A stretch of 64,000 nt of DNA. It comes from Allomuricauda sp. M10 (GTDB lineage Bacteria > Bacteroidota > Bacteroidia > Flavobacteriales > Flavobacteriaceae). How positions within the stretch are numbered: position 1 is the stretch's first letter; the number at the start of each line of letters is the position of its first letter. This document shows positions 52,481 through 62,237 of the stretch, in pieces. The stretch lies in the NCBI RefSeq assembly GCF_020782875.1, contig NZ_JAJGBN010000004.1, positions 1-64,000 of the forward strand. The letters are read 5' to 3'. The notes beneath the pieces are model-generated. The model ran no database searches. It was not told where the DNA came from and saw only the letters and a list, made by a program, of their open reading frames with translations. Both the position numbers and the translations under genes were made by a program.

Positions 52481-54010
52481 ATGAGACTATTGACGCTTTC
52501 TATTGTAGTATCGATTCAGACAAGTCTGGTTTTAGCGCAGACTTCTTTAGAGAAAATTGATTTAGAAAGTGGAGATTACCGCGTAGGATTTAAACATTAC
52601 CTGGTCTCCGATAGTACCAGGACATACAAAAGAATTTATGATTGGAATAACAAAAGTATTCCAAGGCCCATCCCAATAAGTATTTGGTATCCATCCGATA
52701 AAACCTTGGATAACCCTGCACCAATGAACGTATTGGATTATATGGAAATCCTTAAAGAAGAAGAGGAATGGGAATACTTGCCAAATGACCAAATATTGAA
52801 TTGGTTCTATTATCCAAATAATCCAGCGAACCAAAGCCATTTAGAGGAACGGACAACTACCCGATATGGGATAAAGCCAACTGAGGGTACATTTCCAGTA
52901 ATTGTTTATGCCCCAAGTTATCAAGCGTCTTCCATAGAAAATTTTGCGTTGTGCGAATACCTGGCCAGTCACGGTTATGTGGTAATTTCTAGTCCAAGTA
53001 GAGGCACTGAGAATCGTTTTTTTGAAGGCGGAACCCCAAAAGATTTGGAAACACAGGCTAGGGATATTGAGTTTTTGATCAAGGAAGTCCAAAAATTGCC
53101 CTTTGCGGAAACGGACCATATGGCTACCATGGGTTTTAGCTTTGGAGGCTTATCCAACGTTCTGTCACAAATGAGAAATGAGAACATCATGGCCATTGTC
53201 AGTTTGGATGGAAGTATAAAATACCAATACGACACGTTGAAAAAATCCCCTTTCTTTAATGTGGATAAAGTGGATGTTCCTTTCATACATATGGCCCAAA
53301 AGAATATTCCAGAGCACGTTTTGGCCGAAGACAAAATCAATCCTGAACTCAATACCAAGTTTGAATTTTATGATAGTCTCACCAATTGCAAGGCCTATCA
53401 ATTGAAGTTCCACAATATGACGCATTCCTATTTCAGTACTTTGGGGATTTTGTTTCAACCGAGGGATGAAAGGCAGGATAAAAGTGATTCCGAGATTATG
53501 GAATCCTATAGGTTGGTATCTCGGTATGCATTAAATTTTTTGGATGCTTTTTTGAAAAGTGACCCGAAAGCCCTTAAATTTTTAAACAGCGATCCTTCCC
53601 AAAATGGAATAGCAAAGGATGTACTGGATTATCAAACCAAAGAGCCACAGGAAAAAGGTTTTGGGTTTAATGACTTCAATGAATTGGCCGCGAAACAAAA
53701 CTATAGCAATCTAAACACGCTTTACGAATCACTTTTAAAAGAACATCCTACCTTGGCATTGCCAGAAGGGAAACTAAATAATCTTGGATTGCAGTTGGTG
53801 TTCAACCCAAAAACATCTGCCCACGGGATCAATGTGTTTTTATTGGCAACAACCCTTTATCCAAATTCGAGTAACCTTTATGATAGTTTAGCGGAGGTCT
53901 ACCTGTTTTTGGGAGATAAAGACAAGGCGGTTATGAACTTTAAAAAGTCCTTGGGCTTAAATCCACAAAACCAAAATGCCATTGACCGATTGGAACAATT
54001 GAGGAAATAA
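52481..54010 (+). CDS. secreted dienelactone hydrolase-like protein with C-terminal TPR
   Basis: A 509-residue secreted protein (start ATG 52481; signal peptide to VLAQ). The alpha/beta hydrolase domain has FPVIVYAPSYQASSIENFALCEYLASHGYVVIS (oxyanion), the nucleophile elbow GFSFGGLSN, and a His in LKFHNMTHSYFS. The last 60 residues fit a TPR unit (NLYDSLAEVYLFLGDKDKAVMNFKKSLGLNP). Substrate unknown, perhaps an ester or peptide. Single gene. Confidence 0.8.
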   Translation: MRLLTLSIVVSIQTSLVLAQTSLEKIDLESGDYRVGFKHYLVSDSTRTYKRIYDWNNKSIPRPIPISIWYPSDKTLDNPAPMNVLDYMEILKEEEEWEYLPNDQILNWFYYPNNPANQSHLEERTTTRYGIKPTEGTFPVIVYAPSYQASSIENFALCEYLASHGYVVISSPSRGTENRFFEGGTPKDLETQARDIEFLIKEVQKLPFAETDHMATMGFSFGGLSNVLSQMRNENIMAIVSLDGSIKYQYDTLKKSPFFNVDKVDVPFIHMAQKNIPEHVLAEDKINPELNTKFEFYDSLTNCKAYQLKFHNMTHSYFSTLGILFQPRDERQDKSDSEIMESYRLVSRYALNFLDAFLKSDPKALKFLNSDPSQNGIAKDVLDYQTKEPQEKGFGFNDFNELAAKQNYSNLNTLYESLLKEHPTLALPEGKLNNLGLQLVFNPKTSAHGINVFLLATTLYPNSSNLYDSLAEVYLFLGDKDKAVMNFKKSLGLNPQNQNAIDRLEQLRK

Positions 54011-54072
54011 TCGGGACACTTTTATAACCAAAAAAGGATTAACTTGGTTAGCTCCAACCTAATAACCAAGTT

Positions 54073-55755
54073 ATGAAACCATTCCCTTTGTTTCTTTTGC
54101 TCACCCTGCTTTTGTCCTTTGGAAGCTGTACCAAGCCCCAACATTTTGATGTTCTCATAAAAAATGGAAGTATCGTAGATGGCTCCGGTAACCCGGCCTA
54201 TATTGGAGATGTCGGGATCAACGCCGATACCATTGCGGCCATTGGCAATCTGGAAAAAGCAACCGGTACTATTGAAATTGATGCTACAGGAATGGCAGTT
54301 GCCCCAGGATTCATCAATATGTTAAGTTGGGCCACGGAATCGCTTATTGAAGATGGCCGATCTATGGGTGACATAAAGCAAGGTGTTACCCTTGAGGTTT
54401 TTGGGGAAGGTTGGTCCATGGGTCCTTTGACAGAAAAAATCAAAAAAGAAGAACAGGAAAGCCAAGGCGATATCAAATTTGATATTACTTGGACCACTTT
54501 GGATGAATACCTTCAATATCTCACCGATAAAGGCATTTCCACCAATGTGGCTTCTTTTGTTGGTGCTACCACCCTTCGGGTAAATACAGTTGGTTATGAA
54601 GACCGTGCCCCTACTCCACAGGAAATGGATTCCATGAAACTGATGGTAAAACAGGCTATGGAAGATGGTGCCTTGGGCGTTGGATCCTCCCTGATCTATG
54701 CCCCGGCCTTTTATTCCAGCACAGAAGAATTGATAGAGTTGTGCAAGGTAGCCGCTGAATATGATGGGATGTACATCAGCCATATGCGTAGTGAGGGTTC
54801 CCGATTGTTGGAAAGTCTGGATGAACTCATCCGTATTGCCAATGAGGCTGGAATACGGGCGGAAATCTATCACCTTAAAGAAAGTGGCAAGGATAATTGG
54901 GACAAATTTGATGCTGTAGTGGCCAAAGTGGATTCCGCTCGGGCAGCGGGTCTCCACATCACCGCCGACATGTACAATTATATAGCGGGTTCCACTGGGT
55001 TAGATGCCTCCATGCCACCATGGGTACAGGAAGGTGGATACGATAAATGGGCGGAACGCTTGCAGGACCCGGCCATCCGTAAAAAAGTCAAGGAAGAAAT
55101 GATGACCCCAACGGATAAATGGGAAAGCTTGATGCAAGCGGCAGGGGATCCGAGTAAAATCCTTTTGGTAGGTTTTCGCAACGATTCTTTAAAATATCTT
55201 ACAGGGAAGACGTTAAAAGAAGTTGCTGAGTTAAGGGGTGCTTCGCCGGAAGAAACCGCTATGGACCTTGTGGTTCAGGATGGAAGCCGAGTGGGTACCA
55301 TTTATTTCTTGATGTCCGAAGAAAATGTAAAAAAACAGATTGCCCTTCCTTGGATGAGTTTTGGTTCCGATGCAGGTTCCTTGGCTACCGAGGGCGTTTT
55401 TCTGAAATCGAATACCCATCCTAGAGCATATGGAAATGTGGCCCGACTGTTGGGCAAATACGTTCGTGAGGAAAAGGTAATTTCTTTGGAAGAAGCGGTT
55501 CACAAATTGTCGCAATTGCCAGCTACCAATTTGAAAATCAAAAAAAGAGGCAGTTTAACAACTGGAAATTATGCTGACGTTGTGGTTTTTAATCCAGAAA
55601 CCATGATAGACAAGGCCACTTTCGAAAAGCCACACCAATACGCAGAAGGAATGGTACATGTTTTTGTAAATGGCACCCAAGTTTTGAAGGACGGCGAACA
55701 TACAGGAGAATTCCCCGGTCAAGTGGTACGCGGTCCAGGCTGGAAACAAGATTGA
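54073..55755 (+). CDS. D-aminoacylase/N-acyl-D-amino-acid deacylase-like amidohydrolase lipoprotein
   Basis: The 560-residue protein has a lipobox (LLLSFGSCTKPQ). It shows the amidohydrolase family layout of D-aminoacylases: FDVLIKNGSIVDGSGNPAYIGDVGI, the barrel Hs in YISHMRSEGS and EIYHLKESG, and SFGSDAGSL with the catalytic Asp. The usual HTHDD after PGFID is replaced by PGFINMLSWATESL, and the metal-bridging Cys stretch is absent (LEVFGEGWSMGP). So only one metal site is likely, and activity may differ. The next gene starts within 8 bp of the stop. Confidence 0.8.
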   Translation: MKPFPLFLLLTLLLSFGSCTKPQHFDVLIKNGSIVDGSGNPAYIGDVGINADTIAAIGNLEKATGTIEIDATGMAVAPGFINMLSWATESLIEDGRSMGDIKQGVTLEVFGEGWSMGPLTEKIKKEEQESQGDIKFDITWTTLDEYLQYLTDKGISTNVASFVGATTLRVNTVGYEDRAPTPQEMDSMKLMVKQAMEDGALGVGSSLIYAPAFYSSTEELIELCKVAAEYDGMYISHMRSEGSRLLESLDELIRIANEAGIRAEIYHLKESGKDNWDKFDAVVAKVDSARAAGLHITADMYNYIAGSTGLDASMPPWVQEGGYDKWAERLQDPAIRKKVKEEMMTPTDKWESLMQAAGDPSKILLVGFRNDSLKYLTGKTLKEVAELRGASPEETAMDLVVQDGSRVGTIYFLMSEENVKKQIALPWMSFGSDAGSLATEGVFLKSNTHPRAYGNVARLLGKYVREEKVISLEEAVHKLSQLPATNLKIKKRGSLTTGNYADVVVFNPETMIDKATFEKPHQYAEGMVHVFVNGTQVLKDGEHTGEFPGQVVRGPGWKQD

Positions 55756-55760
55756 TCAAA

Positions 55761-56342
55761 ATGAAAAGAATACTAACAATTATCCTTTTGATATCACCCG
55801 CCTTTTTTTGGGCCCAATCCGAACCACAACAATTTGTGTTGTTCGATGTGGAGTTCACCTATACCAAACAAGATGCGGATACCTCCTCCCCTAGTCAATC
55901 CCATTATTATGTTACCGGGGATAAATTGAACCCGAATATTCCCAAAGATTGGACAACCCCGGTAGATTTTCGGAACGGTACCGTACACATCCGAATTGAA
56001 GTTCAAGAAAAACCTGTAGGAAGTGAACCTACCAAATGGACACTCTGTTATATCCCTAATCATGGTCAAGGAAACGGTTATGGCTGCACTGGTTCTGACC
56101 TGTATTTGGAAGAAGGCATTTATGAAAAAGATGTGCCCATGACGGAGTTTTGGGAGAATGAGTCCATCATCTGGTCAGAAGGCATCAAACAGATGGATTT
56201 GGTCATTAAGGATGATAGCGGTGGGCAAGGGCATGCCCATAAACGTAAAGATTTTGAAAAGTTTTTCCCTACCAAAGTCCGTATTACCATGGTTCAGGTG
56301 GCTAAGGGAGTAAACTATGATCCTACTTTATTAACAAATTGA
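55761..56342 (+). CDS. secreted protein of unknown function
   Basis: A 193-residue secreted protein (start ATG 55761; signal peptide ILLISPAFFWAQ). It has beta-strand-rich spacing with a Cys pair around CYIPNHGQGNGYGCTGSDLYLEEG (likely a disulfide), an acidic start, and the basic stretch HAHKRKDFEKFFPTKVRITMVQ. No family recognised. It begins 5 bp after the D-aminoacylase stop, so it is probably in its operon. Confidence 0.6.
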   Translation: MKRILTIILLISPAFFWAQSEPQQFVLFDVEFTYTKQDADTSSPSQSHYYVTGDKLNPNIPKDWTTPVDFRNGTVHIRIEVQEKPVGSEPTKWTLCYIPNHGQGNGYGCTGSDLYLEEGIYEKDVPMTEFWENESIIWSEGIKQMDLVIKDDSGGQGHAHKRKDFEKFFPTKVRITMVQVAKGVNYDPTLLTN

Positions 56343-56376
56343 ACAATATACAATTAACAATAATCAATTTGCTATT

Positions 56377-56402
56377 GTCATTCTGAGCGCAGCGAAGAAT
56401 CT
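56377..56402 (+). repeat. dispersed hairpin repeat, single copy
   Basis: GTCATTCTGAGCGCAGCG followed by AAGAATCT: one base differs from the 39130 copy. It again lies next to an AACAAT-type simple repeat (56343-56372), in the 211-bp gap before the ankyrin gene. Confidence 0.8.
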
Positions 56403-56553
56403 ATTCTTAACGATGGAGAAAAACTCCTAATCATGAAATAGCAGCAATTATTTTGATTAACAAAGGAATGGATTCCCTCCAATTACCTTTAGAAAATAAA
56501 ATCAAACTGGAATTTCTTATATTCGAATGAATTCAAAATCAAGGTATTAGATT

Positions 56554-57204
56554 ATGATTGAAAAACTAAAGGAATGTATCAAGAATAAAGAAACGGACAA
56601 GATCTTGAATTTGATCAGAGAAAACCCAGAGGTTTTGGACCTACAAGATGAAAGTGGTACCTCTGGATTATTGGTCATTGCCTATTCCGGAATACCAGAA
56701 GTACTGGAGACTGCTAAAACAATGAAGCAATCTTTTACTTTTCACGAGGCAGTAGTTTGTGGCTTGTTGGAAAAGGTCAAAAACATGTTGACCCAAAATC
56801 CAGCATTGATCAACCAATATGCCAATGATGGTTTTACCCCTGTTTCACTTGCCGTGTTTTTTGATAAATCGGAAATGGCCAAATGGTTACTTGAACAGGG
56901 AGCGGACCCAAATCTTCATGCCAATAACCCTTCCAAAGTGAATGCCATGCATGCTGCAGTGGCCAAAAACAATGTAGAACTTTGCAAACTTTTAATTAGT
57001 AAAGGCGCGGATGTGAATGCCCCACAAATGCAACAGGTCACTCCTTTGCACTCTGCGGCACATCGTGGGAATTTGGAAATGGTAAACTTACTAGTGGAAA
57101 ATGGAGCCCAAATCAACTTGAAAATGGAAAATGGAGATACCGCTTTAAGCATTGCCCAGCGGGACGGACATACGGATGTGATCGCGTTTTTGGAAAAATT
57201 ATAG
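56554..57204 (+). CDS. ankyrin-repeat protein
   Basis: A 216-residue cytoplasmic protein with about five ankyrin units. Clear ones are DGFTPVSLAVFFDKSEMAKWLLEQGADPNLH, KVNAMHAAVAKNNVELCKLLISKGADVNAP, VTPLHSAAHRGNLEMVNLLVENGAQINL and NGDTALSIAQRDGHTDVIAFL. The first two units are more divergent. Ankyrin proteins bind other proteins; the target is not known. It ends 6 bp before the convergent glycosyltransferase gene. Confidence 0.92.
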   Translation: MIEKLKECIKNKETDKILNLIRENPEVLDLQDESGTSGLLVIAYSGIPEVLETAKTMKQSFTFHEAVVCGLLEKVKNMLTQNPALINQYANDGFTPVSLAVFFDKSEMAKWLLEQGADPNLHANNPSKVNAMHAAVAKNNVELCKLLISKGADVNAPQMQQVTPLHSAAHRGNLEMVNLLVENGAQINLKMENGDTALSIAQRDGHTDVIAFLEKL

Positions 57205-57210
57205 CCTAAT

Positions 57211-58449
57211 TTAGAGCTTGTTCTTGGCCTCTATCCATTTGGCCATGTATTTGGTGCTATTCAAAGTTTGATGTTGCAGCATGCGTCCCATAAAATTTTG
57301 TTCCCGATGTTCAACAAGTTGTTTTTCAATACGTTCAATTAAATCAATAAACTTTTTCTGAAGTTTTTCCTTGTCGAAAAAGGCCTCTAATAATTGAATG
57401 CCATGGGTTTGTGATTTCTCCCAAGCTGATTTATCCTGAAAAAGCTGTACTGCCTTGTTGGCAAAAGCTTCCCAATCATCTTCAATACTCCCGTTCCAGG
57501 GAAGATTGTGGTGCATTCCCTCAGCCCCGATAGAAGTGGTGACACTAGGTGTGCCATTCTTCATAGCTTCCAACAACTTTCCTTTTATTCCTGCCCCAAA
57601 CTGGATCGGGGCTAATAACACCCTTGACTTTTGCATCGTTTCATCAAGGCTTTCCACCCATCCATCAACATGAAATCCCAACTTAGGGTTGTGCATTTCT
57701 TGTACCATTTGGGGTAAGTAGGCTCCATAAATATGTATCTCAGCTACAGGCAACTGTTTTTTGATGAGTGGCCAGATTTCTTCCTTCAATATTTTGATGG
57801 AATCCACATTTGGGGCATGTTTTCCATTTCCAACCGCTATAAAATGTTGTCTTTCTTCAAAACTGGGCCATCCCTTTATCTTTTGGGCCGAAGGCACTTC
57901 CATCATCAAAGGCAAACAACACAAAAGATTTTTGGGAACTTGGAGCCGTTCTTGTAAAATGTCCATTTCAAAAGTGGACACCATCAAGGATACATCGCAT
58001 CGATAAATACTGGCTACTTCACGCAAGGTCATATCGTGTTTGACCCACTTGGATAAATCAAATTCTTGTTGGCTTTTATGGGCCTCTTCTCTAGTCTTTC
58101 TTAGAGAGTGAAGATCTTCTGTATTCAATATCCGAATGGCGTTTGGGGCAAATTCAGCCACTCTCCAACCAAATTGCTCCTCTACCATAAATCGGTCAAA
58201 AATCACGACATCTGGCTGCAATTGTTTAATAAATTCATCAAAACTAGGGTGGTTCAGTTCAATGGACTTCTCTTTAATTCCAATCTCACCAAGATTTTTG
58301 CTGTATTCGGTTTTTCCAGCCGTTGAGGCAAATGTCACCATAAAACCATATTCCAAAAAGGTTTCCAATAACTGCATCATGCGGCAACCTGCTGCAGTGG
58401 TATTGGGTTCCGGCCACACATGGCCAATAACGAATATGGTTTTGGTCAT
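57211..58449 (-). CDS. glycosyltransferase (GT-B, GT4-like)
   Basis: A 412-residue GT-B fold enzyme. The N-terminal half has VIGHVWPEPNTTAAGCRMMQLLETF (acceptor domain), and the C-terminal half has the donor site LLAPIQFGAGIKGKLLEAMKNGTPSVTT with the Glu of GT4 families. It may act on a surface polymer or protein. No sugar operon surrounds it; the tandem repeat array lies in its upstream region, which could influence its expression. Start ATG 58449. Confidence 0.85.
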   Translation of the reverse strand: MTKTIFVIGHVWPEPNTTAAGCRMMQLLETFLEYGFMVTFASTAGKTEYSKNLGEIGIKEKSIELNHPSFDEFIKQLQPDVVIFDRFMVEEQFGWRVAEFAPNAIRILNTEDLHSLRKTREEAHKSQQEFDLSKWVKHDMTLREVASIYRCDVSLMVSTFEMDILQERLQVPKNLLCCLPLMMEVPSAQKIKGWPSFEERQHFIAVGNGKHAPNVDSIKILKEEIWPLIKKQLPVAEIHIYGAYLPQMVQEMHNPKLGFHVDGWVESLDETMQKSRVLLAPIQFGAGIKGKLLEAMKNGTPSVTTSIGAEGMHHNLPWNGSIEDDWEAFANKAVQLFQDKSAWEKSQTHGIQLLEAFFDKEKLQKKFIDLIERIEKQLVEHREQNFMGRMLQHQTLNSTKYMAKWIEAKNKL

Positions 58450-58469
58450 ATTTTAGTCAACTTGGAAGG

Positions 58470-59371
58470 ACTGGAGCAAGATAAAAGAATCAAGCACAAG
58501 AGCCAAGAAACAAGTGTCAAGTTCATGCCTACCAAAAATCTAACATTCCAATAATCCAAGAATCATGGCCTTGGCCATTCATGGAAAAGAGATTCTTCGC
58601 TTCGCTCAGAATGACATTGTATGTGATCATTTAGGGATGGGACCCAAGAAAAAATAAACAAGAGTCAAGATACAAGGATCAAGACACAAGAGATAAGTGT
58701 CAAGTTCATGACTTCCAAAAATCTAATATTCCAATAATCCAAGAATCACGGTCTTGACCATTCATGAAAAAGAGATTCTTCGCTTCGCTCAGAATGACAT
58801 TGCGGGTGATCATTTAGGGATGGGATCCAAGAAAAAGAAACAAGAGTCAAGATACAACAATCAAGACACAAGATTCAAGAAACAAGTGTCAAGTTCATGC
58901 CTTCCAAAAATCTAACATTCCAATAATCCAAGAATCACGGCCTTGGCCGTTCATGAAAAGGGATTCTTCGCTTTGCTCAGAATGACATTGCGGGTGATCG
59001 TTTAGGGATGGGATTCAAGAAAAAGAAACAAGTGTCAAGAAACAAGAATCAAGACACAAGAGAAAAGTATCAAGTTCATGCCTTCCAAAAATCTAACATT
59101 CCAATAATCCAAGAATCATGGTCTTGGCTCTTCATGAAAAGGGATTCTTCGCTTCGCTCAGAATGACATTGCGGGTGATCGTTTAGGGATGGGATCCAAG
59201 AAAAAGAAACAAGATTCAAGATACAAGGAACAAGACACAGGAGTCAAGACACAAGAGATAAGTATCAAGTTCATACCTTACAAAAATCTAACATTCCAAT
59301 AATCCAAGAATCATGGTCTTGGCTCTTCATGAAAAGGGATTCTTCGCTTTGCTCAGAATGACATTGTTGAC
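58470..59371. repeat. five imperfect 181-195 bp tandem repeats with two hairpins per unit
   Basis: Units are aligned by the word GATTCTTCGCTTYGCTCAGA at 58591, 58774, 58962, 59143 and 59338. Each holds CAAG-AYACAAG micro-repeats, AAAAATCTAACATTCCAATAATCC, a hairpin near the centre, and the dispersed hairpin (outer arms ATTCT/AGAAT). The central hairpin changes in both arms: ATGGCC-TT-GGCCAT (58565-58578), GGTC-TT-GACC (58750-58759) and ACGGCC-TT-GGCCGT (58937-58950); units 4 and 5 keep it with G-U pairs. No coding potential. The region runs to the AATTGTTCATTG simple repeats at 59372-59408. Confidence 0.9.
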
Positions 59372-59417
59372 TGTTCATTGTTAATTGTTCATTGCTAATT
59401 GCTAATTGTCCAGACCG

Positions 59418-60929
59418 CTACATCCTCATCGCGAATTTTTTGGAAATACTGGATCGCAGTTTCCTCTCATAATCTTCTTCCAACCACTCCTTGTAGTTTT
59501 TGGTGTTGTTCATGATGCAATACGAATATTGCTTTACCCTAAAGGCGATATCTTCCTTGAGTTCCTTGGCCAAAATTCTAGCGTCAAACACGTCCTCACT
59601 ATTCTCCACACATATTTGGGCATGCTGCTCAATGCTGAGTTCCAAAACCAATTTGGACTTTTTCCCCTGCGCAAATATCTTTTTATATTCCTCCTTTATA
59701 TCGAACGTGATATTCTCCGATTTGCTAAACTTGGCCCTAAGTTCATCGGGCATTTCATAGACAAAATCCCGCTCAATTTCCTCATCATTTTTGATGTTCT
59801 CCAAGTAAAAGTCAGGGAAATGGAAAATTTCCTGCCAATCGATTGGGGCATCCCAAGGACCGAAACGGGCCAAGTTGTTACCCAAGTCGATGACATTGAA
59901 ATCATCCTTGCCAGGAATGATCCTAGATCCCCTGCCGATCATTTGAAAATATAAGGTCAACGATTTTGTTGCCCGGTTCAGGATGATGGACTTTACGGAT
60001 GGTTCATCAAATCCGGTGGTCAAAATACTGACCGATGTGAGGATGGCATCAGGAGTCTCGGCAAACCAATCCAGTATTTCCCTCCTTTCAGTGGCCGTAT
60101 TCTTGTTGTCCAAGTGTCGGATGTTGTACCCCGCTTTCTTAAACGTTTCATAAACATAAAGCGATGTGTTGATCCCATTATTGAAGATCAATGTTTTGGT
60201 ACCCTTCGCAATCTCTTCATAAGCGGACAAGAGCTTACCCAACATGCTGTGGTTACCATAAAACTCATCCGAAGATTTAACGGTATAATCCCCATGAATC
60301 CCCAATTTTAAAGTTTTGAGGCTTACATCATAATTATAGAGGTTGGCCTTGGCCAAAAACTGTTTCTCGATTAAGGATTTTATAGACTCACCAATAATCA
60401 GGTGCTTGTAATGGTCCTTCATCGGCAATTTGATGTTGGAACTCAATGGCGTTGCCGTGACCCCAAGAATGGTGGCATGTTCAAAATATTTGAACAGTTT
60501 CCTAAAGGAATTGTAGTGGGCCTCATCGATAATCACCAAACCAATGTTCTTTATACTGACCTTTTCTTCTTGCAAGCGGTTGTTTAAGGTTTCCACCATG
60601 GCCACAAAGCACATATAGTCATCTTGATCGTAAAGCTCCTTTACTTCACTATTGATGACCTTGTTCGGCACCCCGAATCCATGGAGCATATCCGAGGTCT
60701 GTTTGCTCAATTCAATGCGGTGGGTCAACACCATCACTTTTTTTCCTGTTTGGGTGATGAACCTTCGGGTAATCTCGGAAAAGACCACTGTTTTTCCTCC
60801 TCCCGTAGGTAACTGGTACAGAATGTTCGTGCCAGATGGGAGATCATCCAAATGCTTGAAAATCTTGCGGAGATCTTCTTGCTGGTAATCGTAAAGGGTT
60901 TTCTTGTGATTTTTTCTGTTTACCTCCAA
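59418..60929 (-). CDS. superfamily II DEAD/DEAH-box helicase
   Basis: A 503-residue SF2 helicase with Q-like start LYDYQQEDLRKIFKHL, motif I PTGGGKT (41-47), motif Ia VLTHRIEL, motif II DEAH (135-138), motif III TAT (158-160) and motif VI QMIGRGSR. The C-terminal 110 residues are helical and unassigned. It resembles ATP-dependent type I/III restriction-like (ResIII) helicases without a nuclease or methylase nearby. The start is TTG 60929, since the next upstream frame is stopped and no ATG is near. Could be a repair or RNA-handling helicase. Confidence 0.88.
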   Translation of the reverse strand: MEVNRKNHKKTLYDYQQEDLRKIFKHLDDLPSGTNILYQLPTGGGKTVVFSEITRRFITQTGKKVMVLTHRIELSKQTSDMLHGFGVPNKVINSEVKELYDQDDYMCFVAMVETLNNRLQEEKVSIKNIGLVIIDEAHYNSFRKLFKYFEHATILGVTATPLSSNIKLPMKDHYKHLIIGESIKSLIEKQFLAKANLYNYDVSLKTLKLGIHGDYTVKSSDEFYGNHSMLGKLLSAYEEIAKGTKTLIFNNGINTSLYVYETFKKAGYNIRHLDNKNTATERREILDWFAETPDAILTSVSILTTGFDEPSVKSIILNRATKSLTLYFQMIGRGSRIIPGKDDFNVIDLGNNLARFGPWDAPIDWQEIFHFPDFYLENIKNDEEIERDFVYEMPDELRAKFSKSENITFDIKEEYKKIFAQGKKSKLVLELSIEQHAQICVENSEDVFDARILAKELKEDIAFRVKQYSYCIMNNTKNYKEWLEEDYERKLRSSISKKFAMRM

Positions 60930-61173
60930 AGGAAAAATGGATTATGGGTTTCAAATTAAAAAACCCTACAAAATTAGGAGTTTTTTGGGCTTATGGGAAG
61001 AGGTACTTGCGGTTTTCTATTAAGATACTATCAACAATTGGTGTTTAACAGAATTTTTTGATGATAATGCAATTCCACTCATAACATTTTGATAAGAATA
61101 ACATTTTGCACTTGGAATTCTACCCGTAAAAACGTATAATGAAAGCTTGTAACACTATGAAACCATTTTTCGA

Positions 61174-62037
61174 ATGAGGCAGTTAAAAATCATTAAGCAA
61201 GTAACCAATCGCGAATCCAAATCCCTTGACAAATACCTTCAGGACATCAGCAAGATCGACCTGATCACCGCACAGGAGGAAGTGGAGTTGGCACAACGGA
61301 TCAGGGAGGGCGATCAAGTTGCTTTGGAAAAACTGACGAATGCCAATTTGAGATTTGTGGTGTCTGTGGCCAAACAATACCAAAACCAAGGGCTTACCTT
61401 ACCGGATTTGATCAACGAGGGTAATGTGGGTTTGGTGAAGGCGGCCAAACGGTTTGATGAGACCCGTGGGTTTAAATTCATTTCGTATGCCGTCTGGTGG
61501 ATCAGACAGTCCATTCTGCAAGCTTTGGCGGAACAATCTAGGGTCGTACGCTTGCCCTTGAACAAAATTGGGTCCATCAACAAAATAAAAAAGACTTTTT
61601 CTTATTTGGAACAGGCCCATGAACGTCCGCCTTCCGCAGAAGAAATTGCCAAGGAACTGGATATGAGCGTGACGGAGGTAAAACAATCCCTTCGAAATTC
61701 TGGCAGACACGTTTCTATGGATGCGCCTTTAAAGGAAGGGGAAACTTCCAATTTATATGATGTACTCAGGGCCGGGGACTCCCCCAAACCGGATAAAGGA
61801 CTTATGCACCAGTCGTTGTTTACCGAAATCAACCGAGCTTTGGATACGTTGTCTCCAAGAGAGGCGGATGTGGTTAGGCTCTATTATGGTATCGGGAACC
61901 AACCTTCCATGACGTTGGAAGAGATAGGTAGTACTTTTGACCTTACCAGGGAACGGGTACGACAGATACGGGAAAAGGCCATCCGAAAACTAAGGCATAC
62001 CTCCAAAAGCAAAATTTTAAAATCGTATTTGGGTTAA
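61174..62037 (+). CDS. rpoD: primary sigma factor RpoD/SigA
   Basis: The 287-residue protein has all sigma-70 regions without region 1.1: region 1.2 ([22 protein letters not shown]), 2.2-2.4 ([36 protein letters not shown]), region 3 and region 4.2 ([29 protein letters not shown]). The short form with a truncated N-terminus is typical of the Bacteroidota housekeeping sigma factor. ATG 61174 follows a long promoter gap of 244 bp from the helicase. The terminator at 62056-62084 closes the transcript. Confidence 0.96.
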   Translation: MRQLKIIKQVTNRESKSLDKYLQDISKIDLITAQEEVELAQRIREGDQVALEKLTNANLRFVVSVAKQYQNQGLTLPDLINEGNVGLVKAAKRFDETRGFKFISYAVWWIRQSILQALAEQSRVVRLPLNKIGSINKIKKTFSYLEQAHERPPSAEEIAKELDMSVTEVKQSLRNSGRHVSMDAPLKEGETSNLYDVLRAGDSPKPDKGLMHQSLFTEINRALDTLSPREADVVRLYYGIGNQPSMTLEEIGSTFDLTRERVRQIREKAIRKLRHTSKSKILKSYLG

Positions 62038-62055
62038 TGGCCTAATTAAAAATAG

Positions 62056-62084
62056 AAAAGGGGATGTACAAAACATCCCCTTTT
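62056..62084. terminator. bidirectional terminator between rpoD and the micro-ORF pair
   Basis: A 12-bp perfect stem AAAAGGGGATGT/ACATCCCCTTTT with a 5-nt loop. T-rich on both strands, so it can end both the rpoD transcript and the minus-strand micro-ORF transcript. Confidence 0.88.
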
Positions 62085-62108
62085 CCATGATATTCACTTA
62101 AACAGTAA

Positions 62109-62210
62109 CTATGGATGACTCAACAGATTGATATCAAAATCGGTGAGCATTGCATTCAAATCTTGAATGAAATTTAAGTAAGCTGTGTTTTCTTGGTTAA
62201 AATTTTTCAT
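62109..62210 (-). CDS. micro-ORF, 33 aa, related to its neighbour
   Basis: ATG to TAG on the minus strand encodes a 33-residue acidic peptide starting MKNFNQENTAYLNFIQDLNA. The core YLNFIQDLNAML aligns with YLAFLQELNEIL of the next upstream micro-ORF (YLxFxQxLNxxL shared). It lies between that ORF and the terminator. No known family. Confidence 0.5.
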   Translation of the reverse strand: MKNFNQENTAYLNFIQDLNAMLTDFDINLLSHP

Positions 62211-62237
62211 CGAAACAAAATTTGGGGTTTTGGTCCA

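Noticed and set aside
58470..59371. CRISPR array
   Set aside because: The repeated parts are long (over 100 bp), imperfect and nearly continuous; there are no short identical repeats with unique spacers and no cas genes.
59418..60929. Restriction-modification system
   Set aside because: Only a helicase is present; no nuclease, methylase or specificity subunit is adjacent.
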